Part shown: in pieces, positions 1-14,314 of the stretch
Layout: each line of letters starts with the position of its first letter
How positions within the stretch are numbered: the stretch's first letter is position 1
Assembly: GCF_045679555.1 (NCBI RefSeq)
Contig: NC_092091.1
Coordinates: forward strand, 12,177,918 to 12,241,917
Length of the DNA: 64,000 nucleotides
Origin: Salvelinus alpinus
Lineage: Eukaryota > Chordata > Actinopteri > Salmoniformes > Salmonidae
Direction of reading: 5' to 3'
Made by a program: the position numbers and the translations under genes
Notes under the pieces: generated by a model
What the model was told of the DNA's origin: nothing
The model's input: only the letters and a program-made list of their open reading frames with translations
Databases searched by the model: none

Positions 1-3000
1 ATTGAAGAACAAGGAACAGTCATCAAAGGTGGAAGAAAAATGAGGAAAGTCATTTCTAGCCACCAGATTCATGCTCTGAACGGGAATATCTTGAATCATC
101 ATCATGGATAGCGAGACCTTCCACTGTAGACACACATTTCTCAAGTACAGAACTATAGAAATGATCCCTGAAAGAATAGTCTTGTTGTAGAAGTTGTTGT
201 GATCAAGGTGGAGCATCTTGAAAAGAGCATTTGCACCACCGGTTTGTGTTGCATTCTCAGCATCAACAGTTGTTGCAATCAAATTATAGTAATTATGGAG
301 AATTGCGAGGTTCCTCAAATGAGAAATATAGTCAACGATGCTGGTTGCCAACAGGTAAAATATGACCTAATGTTGGTGGACAGCCATCCATATTTCAAAG
401 CCGGTTATTTTTGTGGAATTCTACCCCTTTTAAACATTGTGTGTTTTAGCTATAGACGTATGGGTTGTACCATCAGATTTGTTTTTGTCTTCCACATCCA
501 GTGGTACCAAGAGTTTGTCTGTGTGATTAACGGGAGCTGAGTTAGAGCTGTGTTCGTGAGACGAAGACGGATCCCGAAGGGACCCAGGCCGTTTTTAAAA
601 ATAATTTTTACAAAAACATCTGTAGAAACAGAATGGTTTGAATTACAAACTACTAAACCCTATCTATGAAAAGCTGAGACTCTATCGAACATGCACATGT
701 AACATGTTTTGCTCTATGACGCTCACAAGCTACACAAGAGTTGTTAGAAGGTACAGGCTTCTTCTACGTAGAATATCAAAGGAATGTCAAAGGTTGTCCT
801 GAAAGGAAAATGGTAAAACACCTCATTGTGAAACTAAATATAAGGGTTGGACATGGAGATAAATGAAAGTCGGAAAACTAAAAAGAAGATTTATACTGGG
901 GTCTCAGGACTGATTCTATTGGATTTATTTTATTACCAATAAGAATTTTGGAGACTTTTCAGTAGTTTTTGTTGTACATGGTTAACATCCACTCAGAACA
1001 TATTCCATTCATCCATGTTCATTGAAGAACAAGGAACAGTCATCAAAGGTGGAAGAAACATGAGCAAAGTCATTTCTAGCCACCAGATTCATGCTCTGAA
1101 CGGGAATATCTTGAATCATCATCATGGATAGTGAAACCTTCCACTTTATACACACATTTCTCAAGTAAAGAACTATAGACATGATCCCTGAAAGTATAGT
1201 CTTGGTGTAGAACTTGTTGTGATCAAGGTGGAGCATCTTGAAAAGAGCATTTGCACCACCGGTTTGTGTTGCATTCTCAGCATCAACAGTTGTTGCAATA
1301 AAATTATGTTAATTATGGAGAATTGCGAGGTTCCTCAAATGAGAAATATGGTCAACGATGTTGGTTGCCAACAGGTAAAATATGACCTAATGTTGGTGGA
1401 CAGCCATCCATATTTCAAAGCTGGTTATTTTGTGGAATTCTACCCCCTTTTAAACATTGTGTGTTTTAGCTATAGACGTAGGGATTGTACCATCAGATTT
1501 GTCTTTGTCTTCCGCATCCAGTGGTACCAAGAGTTGGTCTGTGTGATTAACGGGGGCTGAGATAGAGCTGTGTTCGTGAGACAAAGATGGATCCCGAAGG
1601 GGCCAAGGCCCGGGTCTTTTTTTTACAAAAACATCTGTAGAAACAGAATGGTTTGAATTACAAACTACTAAAACCTATCTATGAAAAGCTGAGACTCTAT
1701 CGAACATGCACATGTAACATGTTTTGCTCTATGACGCTCACAAGCTACACAAGAGTTGTTAGAAGGTACAGGCTTCTTCTACGTAGAATATCAAAGGAAG
1801 GTCAAAGGTTGTCCTGAAAGGAAAATGGTAAAACACCTCATTGTGAAACTAAATATAAGGGTTGGACATGGAGATAAATGAAAGTCGGAAAACTAAAAAA
1901 TAGATTTATGCTGGGGTCTCAGGACTGATTCTTAAGGATTTATTTTATTACCGATAAGAATTTTGGAGACTTTTCAGTAGTTTTTGTTGTACATGGTTAA
2001 CATCCACTCAGAACATATTCCCTTCATCCATGTTCATTGAAGACAAGGAACAGTCATCAAAGGTGGAAGAAAAATGAGGAAAGTCATTTCTAGCCACCAG
2101 ATTCATGCTCTGAACGGGAATATCTTGAATCATCATCATGGATAGTGAAACCTTCCACTTTATACACACATTTCTCAAGTAAAGAACTATAGAAATGATC
2201 CCTGAAAGTATAGTCTTGGTGTAGAACTTGTTGTGATCAAGGTGGAGCATCTTGAAAAGAGCATTTGCACCACCGGTTTGTGTTGCATTCTCAGCATCAA
2301 CAGTTGTTGCAATCAAATTATGTTAATTATGGAGAATTGCGAGGTTCCTCAAATGAGAAATATGGTCAACGATGTTGGTTGCCAACAGGTAAAATATGAC
2401 CTAATGTTGGTGGACAGCCATCCATATTTCAAAGCCGGTTATTTTTGTGGAATTCTACCCCTTTTAAACATTGTGTGTTTTAGCTATAGACGTATGGGTT
2501 GTACCATCAGATTTGTCTTTGTCTTCCACATCCAGTGGTACCAAGAGTTTGTCTGTGTGATTAACGGGAGCTGAGTTAGAGCTGTGTTCGTGAGACGAAG
2601 ACGGATCCCGAAGAGACCCAGGCCGGGTTTTTTTTTTTTTTTTTTTTTTTTACAAAAACATCTGTAGAAACAGAATGGTTTGAATTACAAACTACTAAAA
2701 CCTATCGAACATGCACATGTAACATGTTTTGCTCTATGACGCTCACAAGCTACACAAGAGTTGTTAGAAGGTACAGGGTTCTTCTACGTAGAATATCAAA
2801 GGAAGGTCAAAGGTTGTCCTGAAAGGAAAATGGTAAAACACCTCATTGTGAAACTAAATATAAGGGTTGGACATGGAGATAAATGAAAGTCGGAAAACTA
2901 AAAAGAAGATTTATACTGGGGTCTCAGGACTGATTCTATTGGATTTATTTTATTACCAATAAGAATTTTGGAGACTTTCCAGTAGTTTTTGTTGTACATG

Positions 3001-6000
3001 GTTAACATCCACTCAGAACATATTCCCTTCTTCCATGTTCATTGAAGAACAAGGAACAGTCATCAAAGGAGGAAGAAACATGAGCAAAGTCATTTCTAGC
3101 CACCAGATTCATGCTCTGAACGGGAATATCTTGAATCATCATCATGGATAGTGAAACCTTCCACTTTAGACACACATTTCTCAAGTAAAGAACTATAGAA
3201 ATGATCCCTGAAAGTATAGTCTTGGTGTAGAAGTTGTTGTGATCAAGGTGGAGCATCTTGAAAAGAGCATTTGCACCACCGGTTTGTGTTGCATTCTCAG
3301 CATCAACAGTTGTTGCAATCAAATTATGTTAATTATGGAGAATTGCAAGGTTCCTCAAATGAGAAATATGGTCAACGATGCTGGTTGCCAACAGGTAAAA
3401 TATGACCTAATGTTGGTGGACAGCCATCCATATTTCAAAGCCGGTTATTTTTGTGGAATTCTACCCCTTTTAAACATTGTGTGTTTTAGCTATAGACGTT
3501 TGGGTTGTACCATCAGATTTGTCTTTGTCTTCCACATCCAGTGGTACCAAGAGTTTGTCTGTGTGATTAACGGGAGCTGAGTTAGAGCTGTGTTCGTGAG
3601 ACGAAGATGGATCCCGAAGGGACCCAGGCCGGGTTTTTTTTTTTTTTTTACAAAAACATCTGTAGAAACAGAATGGTTTGAATTACAAACTACTAAAACC
3701 TATCGAACATGCACATGTAACATGTTTTGCTCTATGACGCTCACAAGCTACACAAGAGTTGTTAGAAGGTACAGGGTTCTTCTACGTAGAATATCAAAGG
3801 AAGGTCAAAGGTTGTCCTGAAAGGAAAATGGTAAAACACCTCATTGTGAAACTAAATATAAGGGTTGGACATGGAGATAAATGAAAGTCGGAAAACTAAA
3901 AAGAAGATTTATACTGGGGTCTCAGGACTGATTCTATTGGATTTATTTTATTACCAATAAGAATTTTGGAGACTTTTCAGTAGTTTTTGTTGTACATGGT
4001 TAACATCCACTCAGAACACATTCCCTTCTTCCATGTTCATGGAAGAACAAGGAACAGTCATCAAAGGTGGAAGAAACATGAGCAAAGTCATTTCTAGCCA
4101 CCAGATTCATGCTCTGAACGGGAATATCTTGAATCATCATCATGGATAGTGAAACCTTCCACTTTAGACACACATTTCTCAAGTAAAGAACTATAGAAAT
4201 GATCCCTGAAAGTATAGTCTTGGTGTAGAAGTTGTTGTGATCAAGGTGGAGCATCTTGAAAAGAGCATTTGCACCACCGGTTTGTGTTGCATTCTCAGCA
4301 TCAACAGTTGTTGCAATCAAATTATGTTAATTATGGAGAATTGCGAGGTTCCTCAAATGAGAAATATGGTCAACGATGCTGGTTGCCAACAGGTAAAATA
4401 TGACCTAATGTTGGTGGACAGCCATCCATATTTCAAAGCCGGTTATTTTTGTGGAATTCTACCCCTTTTAAACATTGTGTGTTTTAGCTATAGACGTGTG
4501 GGTTGTACCATCAGATTTGTCTTTGTCTTCCACATCCAGTGGTACCAAGAGTTTGTCTGTGTGATTAACGGGAGCTGAGTTAGAGCTGTGTTTGTGAGAC
4601 GAAGATGGATCCCGAAGGGACCCAGGCCGGGTTTATTTTTTATTTTTACAAAAACATCTGTAGAAACAGAATGGTTTGAATTACAAACTACTAAAACCTA
4701 TCGAACATGCACATGTAACATGTTTTGCTCTATGACGCTCACAAGCTACACAAGAGTTGTTAGAAGGTACAGGCTTCTTCTACGTAGAATATCAAAGGAA
4801 GGTCAAAGGTTGTCCTGAAAGGAAAATGGTAAAACACCTCATTGTGAAACTAAATATAAGGGTTGGACATGGAGATAAATGAAAGTCAGAAAACTAAAAA
4901 GAAGATTTATGCTGGGGTCTCAGGACTGATTCTATAGGATTTCTTTTATTACCGATAAGAATTTTGGAGACTTTTCAGTAGTTTTTGTTGTACATGGTTA
5001 ACATCCACTCAAAACATATTCCCTTCATCCATGTTCATTGAAGAACAAGGAACAGTCATCAAAGGTGGAAGAAAAATGAGCAAAGTCATTTCTAGCCACC
5101 AGATTCCTGCTCTGAACAGGAATATCTTGAATCATCATCATGGATAGCGAGACCTTCCACTTAAGACACACATTTCTCAAGTAAAAAACTATAGAAATGA
5201 TCCCTGAAAGTATAGTCTTGGTGTAGAAGTTGTTGTGATCAAGGTGGAGCATCTTGAAAAGAGCATTTGCACCACCGGTTTGTGTTGCATTCTCAGCATC
5301 AACAGTTGTTGCAATCAAATTATGTTAATTATGGAGAATTGCTAGGTTCCTCAAATGAGAAATATGGTCAACGATGCTGGTTGCCAACAGGTAAAATATG
5401 ACCTAATGTTGGTGGACAGCCATCCATATTTCAAAGCCGGTTATTTTTGTGGAATTCTACCCCTTTTAAACATTGTGTGTTTTAGCTATAGACGTATGGG
5501 TTGTACCATCAGATTTGTCTTTGTCTTCCACATCCAGTGGTACCAAGAGATTGTCTGTGTGATTAACGGGAGCTGAGTTAGAGCTGTGTTCGTGAGACGA
5601 AGACGGATCCCGAAGGGACCCAGGCCGTTTTTTAAATTTATTTTTTACAAAAACATCTGCAGAAACAGAATGGTTTGAATTACAAACTACTAAAACCTAT
5701 CTATGAAAAGCTGAGACTCTATCGAACATGCACATGTAACATGTTTTGCTCTATGACGCTCACAAGCTACACAAGAGTTGTTAGAAGGTACAGGCTTCTT
5801 CTACGTAGAATATCAAAGGAAGGTCAAAGGTTGTCCTGAAAGGAAAACGGTAAAACACCTCATTGTGAAACTAAATATAAGGGTTGGACATGGAGATAAA
5901 TGAAAGTCGGAAAACTAAAAAGAAGATTTATGCTGGGGTCTCAGGACTGATTCTATAGGATTTATTTTATTAACAATAAGAATTTGGGAGACATTTCAGT

Positions 6001-6057
6001 AGGTTTTGTTGTACATGGTTAACATCCACTCAGAACATATTCCCTTCATCCATGTTC

Positions 6058-6737
6058 ATTGAAGAACAAGGAACAGTCATCAAAGGTGGAAGAAAAATTA
6101 GCAAAGTCATTTCTAGCCACCAGATTCATGCTCTGAACGGGAATATCTTGAATCATCATCATGGATAGCGAGACCTTCCACTTTAGACACACATTTCTCA
6201 AGTAAAGAACGATAGAAATGATCCCTGAAAGTATAGTCTTGGTGTAGAAGTTGTTGTGATCAAGGTGGAGCATCTTGAAAAGAGCATTTGCACCACCGGT
6301 TTGTGTTGCATTCTCAGCATCAACAGTTGTTGCAATCAAATTATGATAATTATGGAGAATTGCAAACTACTAAAACCTATCTATGAAAAGCTGAGACTCT
6401 ATCGAACATGCACATGTAACAATTTTTGCTCTATGACGCTCACAAGCTACACAAGAGTTGTTAGAAGGTACAGGCTTCTTCTACGTAGAATATCAAAGGA
6501 AGGTCAAAGGTTGTCCTGAAAGGAAAATGGAAAAACACCTCAATGTGAAGCTAAATATAAGTGCTGGACATGGAGATAAATGAAAGTCGGAAAACTAAAA
6601 TGAAGATTTATGCTGGGGTCTCAGGACTGATTCTATAGGATTTATTTTATTAACAATAAGAATTTGGGAGACATTTCAGTAGCTTTTGTTGTACATAGTT
6701 AACATCCACTCAGAACATATTCCCTTCATCCATGTTC
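6058..6737. repeat. Short satellite unit with ~340-bp internal deletion (copy 1)
   Basis: The unit jumps from ggagaattgc straight to aaactactaaaacc, skipping the part that holds the ggttcctcaaatg, ccatccatattt and T-tract segments. A short gaatt match lies at both edges in full units (gagaattgcgagg and tttgaattacaaac), which suggests a microhomology deletion. The same junction recurs at 7035, 11262, 13935 and 14612. Confidence 0.85.
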
Positions 6738-7965
6738 ATTGAAGAACAAGGAACAGTCATCAAAGGTGGAAGAAAAATGAGCAAAGTCATTTCTAGCCAC
6801 CAGATTCATGCTCTGAACGGGAATATCTTGAATCATCATCATGGATAGCGAGACCTTCCACTTTAGACACACATTTCTCAAGTAAAGAATTATAGAAATG
6901 ATCCCTGAAAGTATAGTCTTGGTGTAGAAGTTGTTGTGATCAAGGTGGAGCATCTTGAAAAGAGCATTTGCACCACCGGTTTGTGTTGCATTCTCAGCAT
7001 CAACAGTTGTTGCAATCAAATTATGATAATTATGGAGAATTGCAAACTACTAAAACCTATCTATGAAAAGCTGAGACTCTATCGAACATGCACATGTAAC
7101 ATGTTTTGCTCTATGACGCTCACAAGCTACACAAGAGTTGTTAGAAGGTACAGGGTTCTTCTACGTAGAAGATCAAAGGAAGGTCAAAGGTTGTCCTGAA
7201 AGGAAAATGGTAAAACACCTCATTGTGAAGCTAAAATTCAGGGCTGGACATGGAGATAAATGAAAGTCAGAAAACTAAAAAGAAGATTTATGCTGGGGTC
7301 TCAGGACTGATTCTATATTCTGATTCTATTCTATTCTATTTTATTTTTGTGGAATTCTACCCCCTTTTAAACATTGTGTGTTTTAGCTATAGACGTATGG
7401 GTTGTACCATCAGATTTGTCTTTGTCTTCCACATCCATTGGTACCAAGAGTTTGTCTGTGTGATTAACGGGAGCTGAGTTAGAGCTGTGTTCGTGAGACG
7501 AAGACGGATCCCGAAGGGACCAAGGCCGGGTTTTTTTTAATATTTTTTTTTTTTACAAAAACATCTGTAGAAACAGAATGGTTTGAATTACAAACTACTA
7601 AAACCTATCTATGAAAAGCTGAGACTCTATCGAACATGCACATGTAACATGTTTTGCTCTATGACGCTCACAAGCTACACAAGAGTTGTTAGAAGGTACA
7701 GGGTTCTTCTACGTAGAAGATCAAAGGAAGGTCAAAGGTTGTCCTGAAAGGAAAATGGTAAAACACCTCAATGTGAAGCTAAATATAAGTGCTGGACATG
7801 GAGATAAATGAAAGTCGGAAAACTAAAAAGAAGATTTATGCTGGGGTCTCAGGACTGATTCTATAGGATTTATTTTATTAACAATAAGAATTTGGGAGAC
7901 ATTTCAGTAGGTTTTGTTGCACATAGTTAACATCCACTCAGAACATATTCCCTTCATCCATGTTC
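6738..7965. repeat. Chimeric 1,228-bp satellite unit (copy 1)
   Basis: Starts as a deletion-type unit (junction near 7035), runs to ggactgattctatattctg, then passes through a short attct-rich tract (about 7315-7345) into ttttgtggaattctaccc, a segment normally found in mid-unit. It then completes a second unit end. It is thus a fusion of two units at a simple-repeat junction. The same fusion is found at 14315-15543. Confidence 0.85.
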
Positions 7966-10900
7966 ATTGAAGACAAGGAACAGTCATCAAAGGTGGAAGA
8001 AAAATGAGGAAAGTCATTTCTAGCCACCAGATTCATGCTCTGAACGGGAATATCTTGAATCATCATCATGGATAGTGAAACCTTCCACTTTATACACACA
8101 TTTCTCAAGTAAAGAACTATAGAAATGATCCCTGAAAGTATAGTCTTGGTGTAGAACTTGTTGTGATCAAGGTGGAGCATCTTGAAAAGAGCATTTGCAC
8201 CACCGGTTTGTGTTGCATTCTCAGCATCAACAGTTGTTGCAATCAAATTATGTTAATTATGGAGAATTGCGAGGTTCCTCAAATGAGAAATATGGTCAAC
8301 GATGTTGGTTGCCAACAGGTAAAATATGACCTAATGTTGGTGGACAGCCATCCATATTTCAAAGCCGGTTATTTTTGTGGAATTCTACCCCTTTTAAACA
8401 TTGTGTGTTTTAGCTATAGACGTATGGGTTGTACCATCAGATTTGTCTTTGTCTTCCACATCCAGTGGTACCAAGAGTTTGTCTGTGTGATTAACGGGAG
8501 CTGAGTTAGAGCTGTGTTCGTGAGACGAAGATGGATCCCGAAGGGACCCAGGCCGGGTTTTTTTTTTTTTTTACAAAAACATCTGTAGAAACAGAATGGT
8601 TTGAATTACAAACTACTAAAACCTATCGAACATGCACATGTAACATGTTTTGCTCTATGACGCTCACAAGCTACACAAGAGTTGTTAGAAGGTACAGGGT
8701 TCTTCTACGTAGAATATCAAAGGAAGGTCAAAGGTTGTCCTGAAAGGAAAATGGTAAAACACCTCATTGTGAAACTAAATATAAGGGTTGGACATGGAGA
8801 TAAATGAAAGTCGGAAAACTAAAAAGAAGATTTATACTGGGGTCTCAGGACTGATTCTATTGGATTTATTTTATTACCAATAAGAATTTTGGAGACTTTT
8901 CAGTAGTTTTTGTTGTACATGGTTAACATCCACTCAGAACATATTCCCTTCTTCCATGTTCATTGAAGAACAAGGAACAGTCATCAAAGGAGGAAGAAAC
9001 ATGAGCAAAGTCATTTCTAGCCACCAGATTCATGCTCTGAACGGGAATATCTTGAATCATCATCATGGATAGTGAAACCTTCCACTTTAGACACACATTT
9101 CTCAAGTAAAGAACTATAGAAATGATCCCTGAAAGTATAGTCTTGGTGTAGAAGTTGTTGTGATCAAGGTGGAGCATCTTGAAAAGAGCATTTGCACCAC
9201 CGGTTTGTGTTGCATTCTCAGCATCAACAGTTGTTGCAATCAAATTATGTTAATTATGGAGAATTGCAAGGTTCCTCAAATGAGAAATATGGTCAACGAT
9301 GCTGGTTGCCAACAGGTAAAATATGACCTAATGTTGGTGGACAGCCATCCATATTTCAAAGCCGGTTATTTTTGTGGAATTCTACCCCTTTTAAACATTG
9401 TGTGTTTTAGCTATAGACGTTTGGGTTGTACCATCAGATTTGTCTTTGTCTTCCACATCCAGTGGTACCAAGAGTTTGTCTGTGTGATTAACGGGAGCTG
9501 AGTTAGAGCTGTGTTCGTGAGACGAAGATGGATCCCGAAGGGACCCAGGCCGGGTTTTTTTTTTTTTTTTTACAAAAACATCTGTAGAAACAGAATGGTT
9601 TGAATTACAAACTACTAAAACCTATCGAACATGCACATGTAACATGTTTTGCTCTATGACGCTCACAAGCTACACAAGAGTTGTTAGAAGGTACAGGGTT
9701 CTTCTACGTACAATATCAAAGGAAGGTCAAAGGTTGTCCTGAAAGGAAAATGGTAAAACACCTCATTGTGAAACTAAATATAAGGGTTGGACATGGAGAT
9801 AAATGAAAGTCGGAAAACTAAAAAGAAGATTTATACTGGGGTCTCAGGACTGATTCTATTGGATTTATTTTATTACCAATAAGAATTTTGGAGACTTTTC
9901 AGTAGTTTTTGTTGTACATGGTTAACATCCACTCAGAACATATTCCCTTCTTCCATGTTCATGGAAGAACAAGGAACAGTCATCAAAGGTGGAAGAAACA
10001 TGAGCAAAGTCATTTCTAGCCACCAGATTCATGCTCTGAACGGGAATATCTTGAATCATCATCATGGATAGTGAAACCTTCCACTTTAGACACACATTTC
10101 TCAAGTAAAGAACTATAGAAATGATCCCTGAAAGTATAGTCTTGGTGTAGAAGTTGTTGTGATCAAGGTGGAGCATCTTGAAAAGAGCATTTGCACCACC
10201 GGTTTGTGTTGCATTCTCAGCATCAACAGTTGTTGCAATCAAATTATGTTAATTATGGAGAATTGCGAGGTTCCTCAAATGAGAAATATGGTCAACGATG
10301 CTGGTTGCCAACAGGTAAAATATGACCTAATGTTGGTGGACAGCCATCCATATTTCAAAGCCGGTTATTTTTGTGGAATTCTACCCCTTTTAAACATTGT
10401 GTGTTTTAGCTATAGACGTGTGGGTTGTACCATCAGATTTGTCTTTGTCTTCCACATCCAGTGGTACCAAGAGTTTGTCTGTGTGATTAACGGGAGCTGA
10501 GTTAGAGCTGTGTTCGTGAGACGAAGATGGATCCCGAAGGGACCCAGGCCGGGTTTATTTTTTATTTTTACAAAAACATCTGTAGAAACAGAATGGTTTG
10601 AATTACAAACTACTAAAACCTATCGAACATGCACATGTAACATGTTTTGCTCTATGACGCTCACAAGCTACACAAGAGTTGTTAGAAGGTACAGGCTTCT
10701 TCTACGTAGAATATCAAAGGAAGGTCAAAGGTTGTCCTGAAAGGAAAATGGTAAAACACCTCATTGTGAAACTAAATATAAGGGTTGGACATGGAGATAA
10801 ATGAAAGTCAGAAAACTAAAAAGAAGATTTATGCTGGGGTCTCAGGACTGATTCTATAGGATTTCTTTTATTACCGATAAGAATTTTGGAGACTTTTCAG

Positions 10901-11638
10901 TAGTTTTTGTTGTACATGGTTAACATCCCCTCAAAACATATTCCCTTCATCCATGTTCATTGAAGAACAAGGAACAGTCATCAAAGGTGGAAGAAAAATG
11001 AGCAAAGTCATTTCTAGCCACCAGATTCCTGCTCTGAACGGGAATATCTTGAATCATCATCATGGATAGCGAGACCTTCCACTTTAGACACACATTTCTC
11101 AAATAAAGAACTATAGAAATGATCCCTGAAAGTATAGTCTTGGTGTAGAAGTTGTTGTGATCAAGGTGGAGCATCTTGAAAAGAGCATTTGCACCACCGG
11201 TTTGTGTTGCATTCTCAGCATCAACAGTTGTTGCAATCAAATTATGATAATTATGGAGAATTGCAAACTACTAAAACCTATCTATGAAAAGCTGAGACTC
11301 TATCGAACATGCACATGTAACATGTTTTGCTCTATGACGCTCACAAGCTACACAAGAGTTGTTAGAAGGTACAGGGTTCTTCTACGTAGAAGATCAAAGG
11401 AAGGTCAAAGGTTGTCCTGAAAGGAAAATGGTAAAACACCTCAATGTGAAGCTAAATATAAGTGCTGGACATGGAGATAAATGAAAGTCGGAAAACTAAA
11501 AAGAAGATTTATGCTGGGGTCTCAGGACTGATTCTATAGGATTTATTTTATTAACAATAAGAATTTGGGAGACATTTCAGTAGGTTTTGTTGCACATAGT
11601 TAACATCCACTCAGAACATATTCCCTTCTTCCATGTTC
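7966..11638. repeat. Higher-order block 2 of the macrosatellite (units 9-12)
   Basis: Repeats the start of block 1 at an offset of 5,921-5,930 bp with very few differences. Its last unit (10959-11638) begins like the unit at 5037 but carries the internal deletion, so it is a recombinant of two unit types. It shares acatcccctcaaaac and ctcaaataaag with the unit at 13635 and not with the unit at 5037, so blocks 2 and 3 are closer to each other than to block 1. Confidence 0.8.
10959..11638. repeat. Short satellite unit with ~340-bp internal deletion (copy 2)
   Basis: Same deletion junction as the unit at 6058. The left part is of the type at 5037 (attcctgctctg), while the right part matches the deletion-type units (agaagatcaaagg, aagtgctggacatgg). 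It ends with the ttgcacatagttaac variant. Confidence 0.85.
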
Positions 11639-13634
11639 ATTGAAGAACAAGGAACAGTCATCAAAGGAGGAAGAAACATGAGGAAAGTCATTTCTAGCCA
11701 CCAGATTCATGCTCTGAACGGGAATATCTTGAATCATCATCATGGATAGTGAAACCTTCCACTTTAGACACACATTTCTCAAGTAAAGAACTATAGAAAT
11801 GATCCCTGAAAGTATAGTCTTGGTGTAGAAGTTGTTGTGATCAAGGTGGAGCATCTTGAAAAGAGCATTTGCACCACCGGTTTGTGTTGCATTCTCAGCA
11901 TCAACAGTTGTTGCAATCAAATTATGTTAATTATGGAGAATTGCAAGGTTCCTCAAATGAGAAATATGGTCAACGATGCTGGTTGCCAACAGGTAAAATA
12001 TGACCTAATGTTGGTGGACAGCCATCCATATTTCAAAGCCGGTTATTTTTGTGGAATTCTACCCCTTTTAAACATTGTGTGTTTTAGCTATAGACGTTTG
12101 GGTTGTACCATCAGATTTGTCTTTGTCTTCCACATCCAGTGGTACCAAGAGTTTGTCTGTGTGATTAACGGGAGCTGAGTTAGAGCTGTGTTCGTGAGAC
12201 GAAGATGGATCCCGAAGGGACCCAGGCCGGGTTTTTTTTTTTTTTTTACAAAAACATCTGTAGAAACAGAATGGTTTGAATTACAAACTACTAAAACCTA
12301 TCGAACATGCACATGTAACATGTTTTGCTCTATGACGCTCACAAGCTACACAAGAGTTGTTAGAAGGTACAGGGTTCTTCTACGTAGAATATCAAAGGAA
12401 GGTCAAAGGTTGTCCTGAAAGGAAAATGGTAAAACACCTCATTGTGAAACTAAATATAAGGGTTGGACATGGAGATAAATGAAAGTCGGAAAACTAAAAA
12501 GAAGATTTATACTGGGGTCTCAGGACTGATTCTATTGGATTTATTTTATTACCAATAAGAATTTTGGAGACTTTTCAGTAGTTTTTGTTGTACATGGTTA
12601 ACATCCACTCAGAACATATTCCCTTCTTCCATGTTCATGGAAGAACAAGGAACAGTCATCAAAGGTGGAAGAAACATGAGCAAAGTCATTTCTAGCCACC
12701 AGATTCATGCTCTGAACGGGAATATCTTGAATCATCATCATGGATAGTGAAACCTTCCACTTTAGACACACATTTCTCAAGTAAAGAACTATAGAAATGA
12801 TCCCTGAAAGTATAGTCTTGGTGTAGAAGTTGTTGTGATCAAGGTGGAGCATCTTGAAAAGAGCATTTGCACCACCGGTTTGTGTTGCATTCTCAGCATC
12901 AACAGTTGTTGCAATCAAATTATGTTAATTATGGAGAATTGCGAGGTTCCTCAAATGAGAAATATGGTCAACGATGCTGGTTGCCAACAGGTAAAATATG
13001 ACCTAATGTTGGTGGACAGCCATCCATATTTCAAAGCCGGTTATTTTTGTGGAATTCTACCCCTTTTAAACATTGTGTGTTTTAGCTATAGACGTGTGGG
13101 TTGTACCATCAGATTTGTCTTTGTCTTCCACATCCAGTGGTACCAAGAGTTTGTCTGTGTGATTAACGGGAGCTGAGTTAGAGCTGTGTTCGTGAGACGA
13201 AGATGGATCCCGAAGGGACCCAGGCCGGGTTTATTTTTTATTTTTACAAAAACATCTGTAGAAACAGAATGGTTTGAATTACAAACTACTAAAACCTATC
13301 GAACATGCACATGTAACATGTTTTGCTCTATGACGCTCACAAGCTACACAAGAGTTGTTAGAAGGTACAGGCTTCTTCTACGTAGAATATCAAAGGAAGG
13401 TCAAAGGTTGTCCTGAAAGGAAAATGGTAAAACACCTCATTGTGAAACTAAATATAAGGGTTGGACATGGAGATAAATGAAAGTCAGAAAACTAAAAAGA
13501 AGATTTATGCTGGGGTCTCAGGACTGATTCTATAGGATTTCTTTTATTACCGATAAGAATTTTGGAGACTTTTCAGTAGTTTTTGTTGTACATGGTTAAC
13601 ATCCCCTCAAAACATATTCCCTTCATCCATGTTC

Positions 13635-14314
13635 ATTGAAGAACAAGGAACAGTCATCAAAGGTGGAAGAAAAATGAGCAAAGTCATTTCTAGCCACCAG
13701 ATTCCTGCTCTGAACGGGAATATCTTGAATCATCATCATGGATAGCGAGACCTTCCACTTTAGACACACATTTCTCAAATAAAGAACTATAGAAATGATC
13801 CCTGAAAGTATAGTCTTGGTGTAGAAGTTGTTGTGATCAAGGTGGAGCATCTTGAAAAGAGCATTTGCACCACCGGTTTGTGTTGCATTCTCAGCATCAA
13901 CAGTTGTTGCAATCAAATTATGATAATTATGGAGAATTGCAAACTACTAAAACCTATCTATGAAAAGCTGAGACTCTATCGAACATGCACATGTAACAAT
14001 TTTTGCTCTATGACGCTCACAAGCTACACAAGAGTTGTTAGAAGGTACAGGCTTCTTCTACGTAGAATATCAAAGGAAGGTCAAAGGTTGTCCTGAAAGG
14101 AAAATGGAAAAACACCTCAATGTGAAGCTAAATATAAGTGCTGGACATGGAGATAAATGAAAGTCGGAAAACTAAAATGAAGATTTATGCTGGGGTCTCA
14201 GGACTGATTCTATAGGATTTATTTTATTAACAATAAGAATTTGGGAGACATTTCAGTAGCTTTTGTTGTACATAGTTAACATCCACTCAGAACATATTCC
14301 CTTCATCCATGTTC
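13635..14314. repeat. Short satellite unit with ~340-bp internal deletion (copy 3)
   Basis: Left part nearly identical to 10959 onward. Right part carries the aacaattttt variant shared with 6418. It is therefore a join of the block-2 unit start with the block-1 deletion-unit end. Confidence 0.85.

Larger units (their letters stand above)
2036..7965. repeat. Higher-order block 1 of the macrosatellite (units 3-8)
   Basis: Six units that recur as a group. Unit 3 carries the rare spelling attgaagacaagg, seen again only at 7966. The unit at 3041 has the ttcttcc and aggaggaag variants, the unit at 4039 starts atggaag, and the unit at 5037 has attcctgctctg. The same ordered series of private variants recurs at 8962/9961/10959 (offset about 5,922) and at 11639/12637/13635. 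The block ends in one short and one chimeric unit. Confidence 0.8.
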
